Both the position numbers and the translations under genes were made by a program. The notes below the pieces were generated by a model. That model was not told where the DNA came from, did no database searches, and worked only from the letters and a program-made list of their open reading frames with translations. Positions 7,608 through 18,695 of a DNA stretch of 42,925 nucleotides are shown one piece after another; the first letter of the stretch is position 1, and every line of letters starts with the position of its first letter. Origin of the DNA: Phenylobacterium sp. (GTDB taxonomy: Bacteria > Pseudomonadota > Alphaproteobacteria > Caulobacterales > Caulobacteraceae); assembly GCF_025351295.1 (NCBI RefSeq), contig NZ_JANXWD010000164.1, positions 1-42,925 of the forward strand. Reading direction: 5' to 3'.

Positions 7608-7859
7608 TCAGGTCCCGCCGGCCATGTAGTCGTAAACATTGGCTTCGCGGGTCACGGTGATGGCGATGCGCTCGTCGTTGATCTGGATTTCGCCGCGGGC
7701 GACGGGGTGGTTGTTGGCCAGGATCCAGACCTCTTCGTTCACCGTGGTGTCCAGCGGGATGACGGCGCCGCGGCCCATGCGCAGCAGTTGCTGCATGGGC
7801 AGGGTGGCGCGCCCGAGCACCACCTGGATTTCAACATTGACGGCCTTGACCTGGCTCAC
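7608..7859 (-). CDS. fliN: FliN/SpoA-domain flagellar motor-switch protein
   Basis: A protein of 83 residues that is essentially a bare SpoA (FliM/N C-terminal) domain. It contains [20 protein letters not shown], then [12 protein letters not shown], and the typical [15 protein letters not shown] strand pattern near the end. FliN forms the lower C-ring of the flagellar switch complex at the cytoplasmic face, with FliM and FliG. The frame is open to a GTG at 7940, giving 110 residues, but that extension overlaps the divergent lipB start and does not look like coding sequence. I prefer the GTG at 7859, although it has no clear ribosome binding site. No other flagellar gene is in the window. A SpoA protein of another secretion apparatus is the alternative. 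Confidence 0.75.
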   Translation of the reverse strand: MSQVKAVNVEIQVVLGRATLPMQQLLRMGRGAVIPLDTTVNEEVWILANNHPVARGEIQINDERIAITVTREANVYDYMAGGT

Positions 7860-7940
7860 GAAGGAAACCCCGAGGGTACGCCCAAAAGTGCCTTGGGGGG
7901 CTTTGCATGTCGCACGCCCGAGCCCCACATTTGCATCCAC

Positions 7941-8696
7941 ATGTTTGACCGCCCGTTAAACCCCGAGACCGGAGCGCTGTTCGGCCGCACCGACGCCCAG
8001 GCGGCCGGCTGGGCCGTGTCGCGCCAGCCCGTGGCCTACGCCGCCGCAGTCGCTGCGATGGAGGCCCGCGCCGCCGCCATCGCCGAGGGCCGGGCGGGCG
8101 AACTGGTCTGGCTGCTGGAGCATCCGCCGCTCTATACGGCCGGGGTGTCGGCCAAGCCGGGCGACCTGATCGACCCCGATCGCTTCCCGGTGTTCCAGAG
8201 CGGGCGCGGCGGCCAGTTCACCTATCACGGGCCCGGCCAGCGGGTGGCCTATGTGATGCTGGACCTGACGGCGCGGGGGCGTGACGTGCGCGCCTTCGTC
8301 GCGGCCCTGGAGGCCTGGGTGATCGGGGCGCTGGGCCGCTTCAATGTGCGCGGCGAGTTGCGCCAAGGCCGGGTTGGCGTCTGGGTCGAGCGCCGCGCGC
8401 CGGGCGCGGCGCCCACCGAGGACAAGATCGCCGCCATCGGCGTGAAGCTGCGCCGCTGGGTCTCGTTCCACGGGATCTCGCTGAACGTCGAGCCCGACCT
8501 CTCCCACTTCAGCGGCATCGTGCCCTGCGGAGTCACCGAGCATGGCGTGACCAGCCTGGTCGACCTGGGCCTGCCGGTCACGATGGACGAGGCCGACGCG
8601 GCGCTGCGAGCGAGTTTCGCCGAGGTGTTCGGTGCGGTGGAGGACGAGGCCTCTCCTCTCCCCCGCGAAGCGGCTACGGCATTCACACATCGCTGA
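7941..8696 (+). CDS. lipB: Octanoyl-[ACP]:protein N-octanoyltransferase LipB
   Basis: A protein of 251 residues. It transfers octanoate from acyl carrier protein to the lipoyl domains of 2-oxoacid dehydrogenases and GcvH, the first step of lipoate synthesis in the cytosol. The family signature [11 protein letters not shown] is at 91-100. The catalytic Lys169 lies in [14 protein letters not shown] and Cys196 in [15 protein letters not shown]. The ATG at 7941 has no clear ribosome binding site. The last ~14 codons (from [11 protein letters not shown] to the stop) are encoded by the arm of an inverted repeat that recurs at 9081-9120 (see repeat entry), so the natural C-terminus was probably altered by it. 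The gene is divergent from fliN. Confidence 0.94.
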   Translation: MFDRPLNPETGALFGRTDAQAAGWAVSRQPVAYAAAVAAMEARAAAIAEGRAGELVWLLEHPPLYTAGVSAKPGDLIDPDRFPVFQSGRGGQFTYHGPGQRVAYVMLDLTARGRDVRAFVAALEAWVIGALGRFNVRGELRQGRVGVWVERRAPGAAPTEDKIAAIGVKLRRWVSFHGISLNVEPDLSHFSGIVPCGVTEHGVTSLVDLGLPVTMDEADAALRASFAEVFGAVEDEASPLPREAATAFTHR

Positions 8697-9120
8697 ACTC
8701 GGTGGATTTGATCGGCGCCTGCCGAGGGTATCGTCCTTCGCCCCTTGCGGGAGAAGGTGGCAGGCGAAGCCTGACGGATGAGGGGCCGCGCCGGCCTCGC
8801 GGCTTCCGGGGCGGGTCAGCGCCGCGCGTTTCAACCACGGACCCACACGGACCCACACGGACGGGCTGTTCGGGTGGTGTCAGAGACCTGCGAACTGGGA
8901 AAAGCGGCCGGGCGTCGCCGCCCACGGAACCCGTCCGTGTGGGTCCGTGTGGGTCCGTGGTTCAAATGGAAACCGCCTGCGGCGCCCGCCGCCGCCGATG
9001 GCGGATCGCGACCCCTCATCCGACCACCTGCGGCGGCCACCTTCTCCCGCAAGGGGAGAAGGGTTCACGGTAAGCTTTGGCGAGATGTGTGAATCCTGTC
9101 GCCGCGAAGCGAGAGGGAAA
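8651..9120. repeat. Large nested inverted-repeat element overlapping the lipB 3' end
   Basis: Several sequence blocks occur on the left and again, inverted and in mirror order, on the right. The outermost contains ATTCACACATC (8681-8691, mate at 9084-9094) with flanking CGCGAAGC-type sequence. The next is the CCCCTTGCGGGAGAAGGTGGC block near 8740-8762, with its mate near 9033-9058. Then come GATGAGGGG near 8778 with CCCCTCATC near 9012, and the 37-bp arms at 8829 and 8930. The region contains no convincing ORF. The mirror nesting means a transcript could fold into one long interrupted hairpin. The left outer arm is translated as the end of LipB. Confidence 0.75.
8829..8966. repeat. 37-bp inverted repeat built from a 10-bp tandem unit
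   Basis: Arms 8829-8865 and 8930-8966 are inverted copies with one mismatch in 37 positions, separated by 64 bases. Each arm contains a tandem ten-base unit (ACGGACCCAC, two full copies plus a partial). It forms the core of the larger nested element. Confidence 0.9.
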
Positions 9121-9252
9121 GGGTAGGGAGAGGGTCGGCGCGTGCAGGGGGATCCGCCGGGTGGTCCAGCCATGACCATCTACGTCACCGCCGCAGGTCG
9201 TCGCGGAACCCTCCGTAAGCCCCGATGGGTCCAGCCAGCCCTCTCCCTACCC
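9121..9252. repeat. Second inverted repeat upstream of the pccA 3' end
   Basis: GGGTAGGGAGAGGG at 9121-9134 recurs as its perfect complement at 9239-9252. The 104-base interior has no convincing gene and includes two direct copies of GGTCCAGCC. It is adjacent to the 8651-9120 element and may be part of the same mosaic. Confidence 0.6.
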
Positions 9253-9297
9253 TCTCCCTCCCCCACTCCGAGCTGCGGTCGGGGGGATAGGACAAGG

Positions 9298-11271
<1,974 letters not shown>

Positions 11272-11387
11272 TCCGGGTCCTATTGGGCCAGCTGCCACAC
11301 GGCGCCGGACCGGCGGCCATCAAAGATGTTCATTCCGCATGGCCTCCCATCTTTCGCCGCGCCGGGCGGGACCTTAGATTGGCGTCC

Positions 11388-11876
<489 letters not shown>

Positions 11877-11890
11877 ACCATCCAAGGTTG

Positions 11891-12102
11891 CTCCCCCGTT
11901 GGGGGAGCTGTCGGCGAATGCCGACTGAGGGGGTACGCTCAGACCTCTCCGCCGCACCCTCTATGATGCGGAGAGTGTGCAGCGGCGCCGTCCGGGAGGA
12001 CCCCCTCCGGCGCCCGCCGGGTCGCTTTGCGACCCGGCGCCTCCCTCGCTTCGCGAGTTACCCCCAAAGGGGTGGATTGCGCCATCTCCCCCAACGGGGG
12101 AG
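11891..12102. repeat. Mosaic of nested palindromes between msrB and the BON-domain gene
   Basis: A 17-base palindromic unit (CTCCCCC GTT GGGGGAG) at 11891-11907 recurs inverted at 12086-12102. Inside are TCGGC-GAAT-GCCGA (11911-11924) and a perfect 10-bp stem with a TTT loop (12016-12038). Both genes read into the region from opposite sides, so the hairpins may also serve as terminators. No ORF here is convincing. Confidence 0.7.
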
Positions 12103-12111
12103 GAATGGCAG

Positions 12112-13020
12112 TCAGCTCCTCCGTGTCGTCGTGTGGGTGGCGTTGGCGCTGGTCTCCATCGCCGCATCGCCCTCTGTGCGGGCCTGGGCGCCATAGGCGG
12201 AACCCGCGGCCTTGATCCGCAGGTTGTTCTGTACGTGGCGGACGCCGGAGACGTCCTCGACGATGTGTTCGGCGTGGTGCTTGGCGTGACGGTTTTCCAC
12301 CAGGCCTGACAGCGTCACCTCGCCGCCCGAGACCGCGACCTCGATGTCGCGGGCGTCCAGATGGTGGTCGTCGGTGAGGCGCTGGTGGGCGTCGTCGCTG
12401 ATCCGCTCGTCGGAACGCTCGTAGCCCTTCGGCCCCAGACCGCGCGCGCCGCGGTGCCCCTCATGTCGCTGCGTGTCGCCGTCCTCGCTGGCGACATTGC
12501 TGAACCAGTTGGACACCCGCTGGCCGGTGCGGCGGACGAACTCGCCGGCCTCGCGGGCCCGGTCCTCGAACGGCTCGTGGCCCTCGGCCCGACCCGCGTC
12601 GCCGTAGCCGCGATCATAGCCATCGCCGCCGGTTCCGCCGGCGGCCGGACGCCGCATCTCGCGCGCCCAGCGCTCGTCAGCCTCGCGCGACCCGAACCGG
12701 TGGCCCTCGCCATAGCCGCCGCCGTATCGCTCGTCCTCGCGCGGGAAGCGGGGGTTGGCGCGATAGCCGGTCTCGTTGTCGTGCTGGCGCATGGCCGGCG
12801 AGACGCCCTGGTAATGACGGTCCTGCCAGTCCGCGGTTCCGCGGCTGCCAATCGTGGCCTCGCCGCGCGGCCGGTTGTAGCCCACGCCGCTGTCCCGCTC
12901 GCCGAACACCCGGTCGGCGCGCTCGAAGGATCGGTCCTCGCCGCCCGGCCACCGGTCGCCCGGCCCGCGCCCATGGCCCCGCGCCTGCCACTCGCGCTCG
13001 TCGCTCCACCGACCGGACAT
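12112..13020 (-). CDS. BON-domain protein with a long charged low-complexity N-terminal region
   Basis: A protein of 302 residues. Roughly the first 190 are rich in Arg, Gly, Asp, Glu and Tyr and are probably disordered. Residues about 205-270 form a BON domain: a helix, then DIEVAVSGGEVTLSGLVENR, and ending SGVRHVQNNLRI. BON domains bind phospholipids and are found in envelope stress proteins such as OsmY. There is no signal peptide or lipobox, unlike OsmY. The N-terminal section resembles the SWFB-type general-stress proteins of alphaproteobacteria only in composition. The start has GGAG six bases upstream. It lies 86 bases downstream of pccB, across a hairpin, so co-transcription is uncertain. 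Confidence 0.75.
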   Translation of the reverse strand: MSGRWSDEREWQARGHGRGPGDRWPGGEDRSFERADRVFGERDSGVGYNRPRGEATIGSRGTADWQDRHYQGVSPAMRQHDNETGYRANPRFPREDERYGGGYGEGHRFGSREADERWAREMRRPAAGGTGGDGYDRGYGDAGRAEGHEPFEDRAREAGEFVRRTGQRVSNWFSNVASEDGDTQRHEGHRGARGLGPKGYERSDERISDDAHQRLTDDHHLDARDIEVAVSGGEVTLSGLVENRHAKHHAEHIVEDVSGVRHVQNNLRIKAAGSAYGAQARTEGDAAMETSANATHTTTRRS

Positions 13021-13039
13021 GCTCGTTCTCCTTGGTTCT

Positions 13040-13077
13040 GTTCTGCGGGCGGGACGAACCCGCCTTGCGAGCAGAAC
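13040..13077. other. Hairpin between pccB and the BON-domain gene
   Basis: GTTCTG (13040-13045) pairs with CAGAAC (13072-13077), and GGCGGG with CCCGCC inside it around a short ACGAA loop. It lies directly downstream of pccB on the minus strand. No T-run follows, so it is a possible attenuator or mRNA-end hairpin, not a proven terminator. Confidence 0.4.
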
Positions 13078-13106
13078 GAAGGGCCGACGAGGGTTGTTCC
13101 GAAGAC

Positions 13107-14639
<1,533 letters not shown>

Positions 14640-14731
14640 GCGGCCCGCCCTTCACGTCACAGAGGCCAAGGCGTAGTCGCGCCGTGCGGCCTAGGCAAGG
14701 TCACGCCGGGTGAGGCGGGGGAGACAGACGC

Positions 14732-15034
14732 ATGCTGGTGGTGACGGGGTCGGTGACGGCCAGGCCGGAGACCTTCGAAGCCCTGCTGGAGGCGGCGCTG
14801 GAGCATGTGCGACGCTCGCGCCTGGAGCCCGGTTGCCTGAGCCACAGCGTCCACATCGACTGCGAGGACCCGATGCGGCTGTTCTTCTACGAGGAGTGGG
14901 AGGATCGGGCTGCGTTGGATGTGCATTTCGCCGTGCCGGAGTCGCTGGCCTACATGAAGGTCGCGCGAGAGCTGGCGGCGTCCGGCACGCGTGTACGCAT
15001 CCTCCCGGTGGCTGAACGGAAGCACGACGGTTGA
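14732..15034 (+). CDS. Putative quinol monooxygenase (ABM domain)
   Basis: A protein of 100 residues that is a single antibiotic-biosynthesis-monooxygenase-type ferredoxin-like domain: VTGSVTARPETFEALLEAALEHV, then EPGCLSHSVHID, then FFYEEWEDRAALDVHFAVP. YgiN-type members oxidise quinols without cofactors, but many homologues have unknown substrates, so the function is only a family guess. The gene is divergent from pccB with a 92-base gap. The ATG at 14732 is the only sensible start. Confidence 0.8.
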   Translation: MLVVTGSVTARPETFEALLEAALEHVRRSRLEPGCLSHSVHIDCEDPMRLFFYEEWEDRAALDVHFAVPESLAYMKVARELAASGTRVRILPVAERKHDG

Positions 15035-15041
15035 TCTCCAG

Positions 15042-15179
15042 TCTTCCCCCGCCTGCGGGGGGAAATGTCGCCAAGGCCCGAAGGGCGGGCGACAATGGGG
15101 GAAATCCGAAAGCGCTCCCCCGTCGGCGACTCGCCCCTATGGGGCCTCGCGCCGCTTTCCCCCGCAAGCGGGGGAAGCA
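15042..15179. repeat. Mosaic of nested palindromes downstream of the ABM gene
   Basis: CTTCCCCCGC-CT-GCGGGGG near 15043-15062 recurs inverted near 15156-15178 as CCCCCGC-AA-GCGGGGGAAG. Inside lies TGTCGCC...GGGCGACA (about 15067-15095). It fills the gap between two convergent genes and contains no credible ORF. Confidence 0.65.
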
Positions 15180-15186
15180 GAGGGAC

Positions 15187-15924
15187 TTAGGTCCTCCTCA
15201 GTCCGGCAAACCACCGCTCCAGCATCCGTGCCTCCCCGCGCAGGCGACCGGTGCGCTCGGCGGCCTCGGCGTCAATGCCCCATTGTTCTTCCTGGAACGC
15301 CTCGTCGATGCGGGAGAGGTCGAAGGCCGCCGCCCCGGCCAGCCAGCCCCGGCGGACCGCGATGGCCAGGACCGCGGAGCCGAACAGCGGCACGCCGAAG
15401 GCCAGGCCCGCCAGGCCGAAGTCGTCGTGGGACAGGGCGATCTCGCGGACCTTGGCCAGGGTCCCAGCCGGCTGGTCGCGGTGGAGAATGCCGGCGCAGC
15501 GCTCGAAGCGCAGGCCCAGCTCGGTTTCCGCGCGGGCCAGCAGCGGCTCCCAGGCGGCTTCCTGGCGAGCCCGCAGCACTGCAGGCGTCTCGGCGAAGTA
15601 GCAGACGAGGTCGGCGCCGGCGTACTCCACGATCTGGTCGGCGACGCCGTCGCGGCTGGCGCCGATGGTCTCGATGGCGGTGTTGGCCAGGCGCGTGGCG
15701 TGCATGCTCGCCATCTCGATCACCGCGACCTGGGCGTCCCACTCGGCGGCGATCTGTTCGGCCACAGCGCGGGTGGGCAGCACCAGGGCGTGGCCCTTGG
15801 GCGTGCGCAGGGTGCGGCCGTCCAGCAGGATGCCGAAGCCGCCGTCCGCCTCGGTGACGCTCACCTGCTTGTAGAACCGCCGCGGCTTTTCGGTCGGTTC
15901 GTGGAAGCCCTTGCGCAAGTCCAA
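15187..15924 (-). CDS. ATP12-family F1-ATPase assembly chaperone
   Basis: A protein of 245 residues homologous to mitochondrial ATP12: KPRRFYKQVSVTEADGGFGILLDGRTLRTPKG near the N-terminus, then AAEWDAQ, ADLVCYFAE and the closing LSRIDEAFQEEQWGIDAEAAER. In mitochondria ATP12 binds the F1 alpha subunit before hexamer assembly; alphaproteobacteria have an orthologue with an assumed similar role. The start is taken as TTG at 15924 because GGGAGG lies five to eight bases upstream. The next in-frame ATG would remove the conserved N-terminus. The gene is divergent from the DUF1800 operon, with 75 bases between. Confidence 0.9.
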   Translation of the reverse strand: MDLRKGFHEPTEKPRRFYKQVSVTEADGGFGILLDGRTLRTPKGHALVLPTRAVAEQIAAEWDAQVAVIEMASMHATRLANTAIETIGASRDGVADQIVEYAGADLVCYFAETPAVLRARQEAAWEPLLARAETELGLRFERCAGILHRDQPAGTLAKVREIALSHDDFGLAGLAFGVPLFGSAVLAIAVRRGWLAGAAAFDLSRIDEAFQEEQWGIDAEAAERTGRLRGEARMLERWFAGLRRT

Positions 15925-15999
15925 CCTGTCCTCCCGACGGAACCCGCCGACTCCGCCGTGGAATGGGGATAAATCGGCGTATCCGCAAGGGAGCAAGGC

Positions 16000-17496
16000 G
16001 TGGTCGCGAGCCAAAGAGAGCTGGACGGCGCCATCGCGGTCACCCGCTTCGGGCTGGGCGCCAAGGCCGGCGAGATTGCCGCGGCGTCGAAGGACCCCCG
16101 CGGTTCCCTCAGGGCGCAGATCCGGCGCGAGGGCGCCGACACCTTCGCCACCGGCGGCGAGACCTCGACCCAGCGGCTGGCCGAGTTCCGCGACTATCGC
16201 CGGCAGCGCGAAATGGCCAAGCGCGACGGCGAGGGCAAGGGCGGCGAGGGCAAGGGCAGGGACGGCCAGGCCAAGGCGGGGGAGACGGCCGACGCCGCCG
16301 ACCCGGTGAAGATGGCCCAGCAGTTCATCCGCCAGAACGCGGCCGGCGACGTCATGGCCCGCACCCAGCTGGCGACGACGACCGACGCCGGGTTCCGCGA
16401 GCGCTGGGCGCTGTTCTGGGCCAACCACTTCACGGTCTCGGCCAGCAAGGTCCAGGTGGCGACCCTGGTGGGGCCGTTCGAGAACGAGGCGATCCGCCCC
16501 AACGTGTTCGGCCGCTTCGCCGACCTGGTGGGCGCGGCCGAGACCCATCCGGCGATGCTGCTCTACCTGGACCAGGCGCAGTCGGTGGGCCCGAACAGCC
16601 GGGCGGCGGAGTATCTCAAGCGCGGCGACGGCCGGCGCGGTGCTGCCTTTGGCGGCCCGGGCGTAGCCGATCCGCAGCCCCGCCGCACGCCCGGCCTCAA
16701 CGAGAACCTGGCCCGCGAGATCATGGAGTTGCATACGGTCGGCATCGACGGCGGTTACAGCCAGGCCGATGTGACCGAGTTCGCCCGGGCGCTGACCGGC
16801 CTCTCCATCTCCGGTCCGCGCGACCCCGTGCAGGACCAGGTGGTGTTCCGCGACACCACCCACGAGCCTGGCGCGCGCACCGTCATGGGCGTGCGCTACG
16901 CCCCCGGCGACAAGAGCCAGGCCAACGCCATCCTCACCGACCTGGCCGGCAAGCCCGCCACCGCCAAGTTCGTCTGCACGAAGATCGCCCGGCATTTCGT
17001 CGCCGACGACCCGCCGCCGGGCCTGGTGGCCAGGCTGCAGAAGACCTGGATGGCCAGCGGCGGCGACCTGGGCCGGGTGGCCGAGACCCTGATCGACGCG
17101 CCCGAGGCCTGGTCGCCGCAGCCGGTGAAGTTCAAGACCCCCTACGAGTTCGTGGTCTCCAGCTATCGCGCGGTCGGCGAGACCCCGCGCGGGCCGGGCC
17201 AGGTGAACCAGGCGCTGAACGCCCTGGGCCAGCGCCCGTTCAGCGCGCCCTCGCCCAAGGGCTGGCCGGACGAGGCCGGGCCCTGGGCCGCCTCCGACGC
17301 CATCGTCAAGCGGATGCAGTTCGCCCAGGCCCTCGCCGCCACGGTCGGACCCAACGTGCAGGACCCGATGCAGCTGGCCGACGCCACCCTGGGCGCCCGC
17401 CTGTCGCCCGCCGCCGCCCTGGCCATCGGCCGCGCCGAGTCGCGCGGCGAGGCCGTGGCCCTTCTCCTGATGACGCCGGAGTTCCAGCGCCGATGA
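16000..17496 (+). CDS. DUF1800 family protein
   Basis: A protein of 498 residues starting at GTG, with GGGAG nearby upstream. It matches the DUF1800 pattern: an N-terminal HxL-type helical region (VTRFGLGAKAGE), RERWALFWANHFTVS, LNENLAREIMELHTVGIDGGYSQADVTEFARALTG, and KFVCTKIARHFVADDPP. A Lys/Gly-rich low-complexity insert (GEGKGGEGKGRDG) sits near residue 80. DUF1800 genes are almost always paired with DUF1501; the biochemical role is unknown, though export-linked envelope functions have been suggested. No clear signal peptide is visible. Its stop overlaps the ATG of the DUF1501 gene (ATGA), so the two are translationally coupled. Confidence 0.9.
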   Translation: MVASQRELDGAIAVTRFGLGAKAGEIAAASKDPRGSLRAQIRREGADTFATGGETSTQRLAEFRDYRRQREMAKRDGEGKGGEGKGRDGQAKAGETADAADPVKMAQQFIRQNAAGDVMARTQLATTTDAGFRERWALFWANHFTVSASKVQVATLVGPFENEAIRPNVFGRFADLVGAAETHPAMLLYLDQAQSVGPNSRAAEYLKRGDGRRGAAFGGPGVADPQPRRTPGLNENLAREIMELHTVGIDGGYSQADVTEFARALTGLSISGPRDPVQDQVVFRDTTHEPGARTVMGVRYAPGDKSQANAILTDLAGKPATAKFVCTKIARHFVADDPPPGLVARLQKTWMASGGDLGRVAETLIDAPEAWSPQPVKFKTPYEFVVSSYRAVGETPRGPGQVNQALNALGQRPFSAPSPKGWPDEAGPWAASDAIVKRMQFAQALAATVGPNVQDPMQLADATLGARLSPAAALAIGRAESRGEAVALLLMTPEFQRR

Positions 17497-18695
17497 ACGC
17501 TCTCTCACCCTCTCGCCGAGTTTTCGGCCGCGGCGCCCTCGCCGGCCTCTCCGTCACCCTCCTGGCGCGGATGTCCGCGGCGGCGGTTCCGGCGAACCGG
17601 AAGTTCGTGGTGATAATCTGCCGCGGCGGGATGGACGGCCTGTCGGTCGCCCCGCCGGTCGGCGACAGCGACTACCACGACCTGCGCGGCGGCCTGGCGC
17701 TGGGCGACGACGCCCTGAAGTTGGACGGGACGTTCGCCCTCAACCCGGCGCTGACCAGCGTCCACGCCCTGGCCCAGGCCGGCGAGGCGCGCATCGCGCC
17801 CGCCGTCGCCACCCCCGACCGCGCCCGCTCACATTTCGAGGCCCAGGACGTGCTGGAGACCGGCGCGGCCGGCGTCTACGCCACCACCTCGGGCTGGTTG
17901 AACCGCACGGTCAAGGCGATGTCGGCGGCCGGCAAGGTCGAGGCGATCTCGGTCGGCCCCACCGCGCCGCTGATCCTGCGCGGCCCGGCCCCCGCCGGAT
18001 CTTGGTCGCCCGGCCGCTCGGTGGACGCCGAGGCGCGGCTGCCGACCCTGCTGCAGGACCTCTACAAGGACGACGCCCTGCTGGGCCCGGCGCTGGCGCG
18101 GGGCCTGCAGACCGAGACCATGGCCAGGGCCACCGGGGCCGACGCGACGGCCGGCGGCATGGCCGGCCTGCGCCCCGCCGCCGCCCAGGGCCGCGACGTG
18201 GCCCGCGCCATGGGCCTGTCGCTGGCCGACTTCCTGAAGGCGCCGGGCGGGCCGCAACTGGCCGCGGTATCGCTGGACGGCTTCGACACCCACGCCAACC
18301 AGGCCGGCCTGCTGGGCCAGCGCCTGACCAACCTCGACGCCCTGGTCGACGGCCTGCACACCGGCCTGGGGCCGGCGTGGAAGAACACCGTGGTCCTCGC
18401 GGTCACCGAGTTCGGCCGCACCGCGCGCGCCAACGGCACCGGCGGCACCGACCACGGCACGGCGTCTACGGCGCTGATCCTGGGCGGCGGGCTCAAGAGC
18501 GGCGGCATCGTCGGCGACTGGCCGACCCTCAGGCGCCAGGCCCTGTTCGAGGACCGCGACGTCTATCCGGCGCTGGACATGCGTGGCCTGTCCAAGGGCC
18601 TGCTCATCGACCACATGGGCGTCGACCGCCGCGCCCTGGACACCCTGGTGTTCCCCGACAGCGGCGCGGTGAAGCCGCTGTTGGGGGTTGTGTAG
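17493..18695 (+). CDS. DUF1501 family protein with twin-arginine signal
   Basis: A protein of 400 residues. The N-terminus SRRVFGRGALAGLSVTLLARM carries Arg8-Arg9 followed by a hydrophobic stretch and an Ala-rich cleavage region, so Tat export is likely. The body has RGGMDGLSVAPPVGDSDY, an SHFEAQDVLETG motif, GFDTHANQ and a C-terminal VTEFGRTARANGTGGTDHGTAS. This is typical of DUF1501, which has an alkaline-phosphatase/sulfatase-like fold. Function unknown; the conserved Asp/His residues would suit a metal-dependent hydrolase. It forms a two-gene operon with DUF1800 (four-base overlap) and meets the next gene tail to tail with no spacer. Confidence 0.92.
   Translation: MNALSPSRRVFGRGALAGLSVTLLARMSAAAVPANRKFVVIICRGGMDGLSVAPPVGDSDYHDLRGGLALGDDALKLDGTFALNPALTSVHALAQAGEARIAPAVATPDRARSHFEAQDVLETGAAGVYATTSGWLNRTVKAMSAAGKVEAISVGPTAPLILRGPAPAGSWSPGRSVDAEARLPTLLQDLYKDDALLGPALARGLQTETMARATGADATAGGMAGLRPAAAQGRDVARAMGLSLADFLKAPGGPQLAAVSLDGFDTHANQAGLLGQRLTNLDALVDGLHTGLGPAWKNTVVLAVTEFGRTARANGTGGTDHGTASTALILGGGLKSGGIVGDWPTLRRQALFEDRDVYPALDMRGLSKGLLIDHMGVDRRALDTLVFPDSGAVKPLLGVV

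Noticed and set aside
8829..8966. Tandem ten-base units considered as a CRISPR array
   Set aside because: Units are contiguous with no spacers and are arranged as two inverted arms; no cas genes nearby.
15925..17508. Long N-terminal extension of the ATP12 reading frame antisense to DUF1800
   Set aside because: Conserved ATP12 sequence begins only after 15924, where a TTG with a good ribosome binding site occurs; the rest is antisense to a recognised gene.
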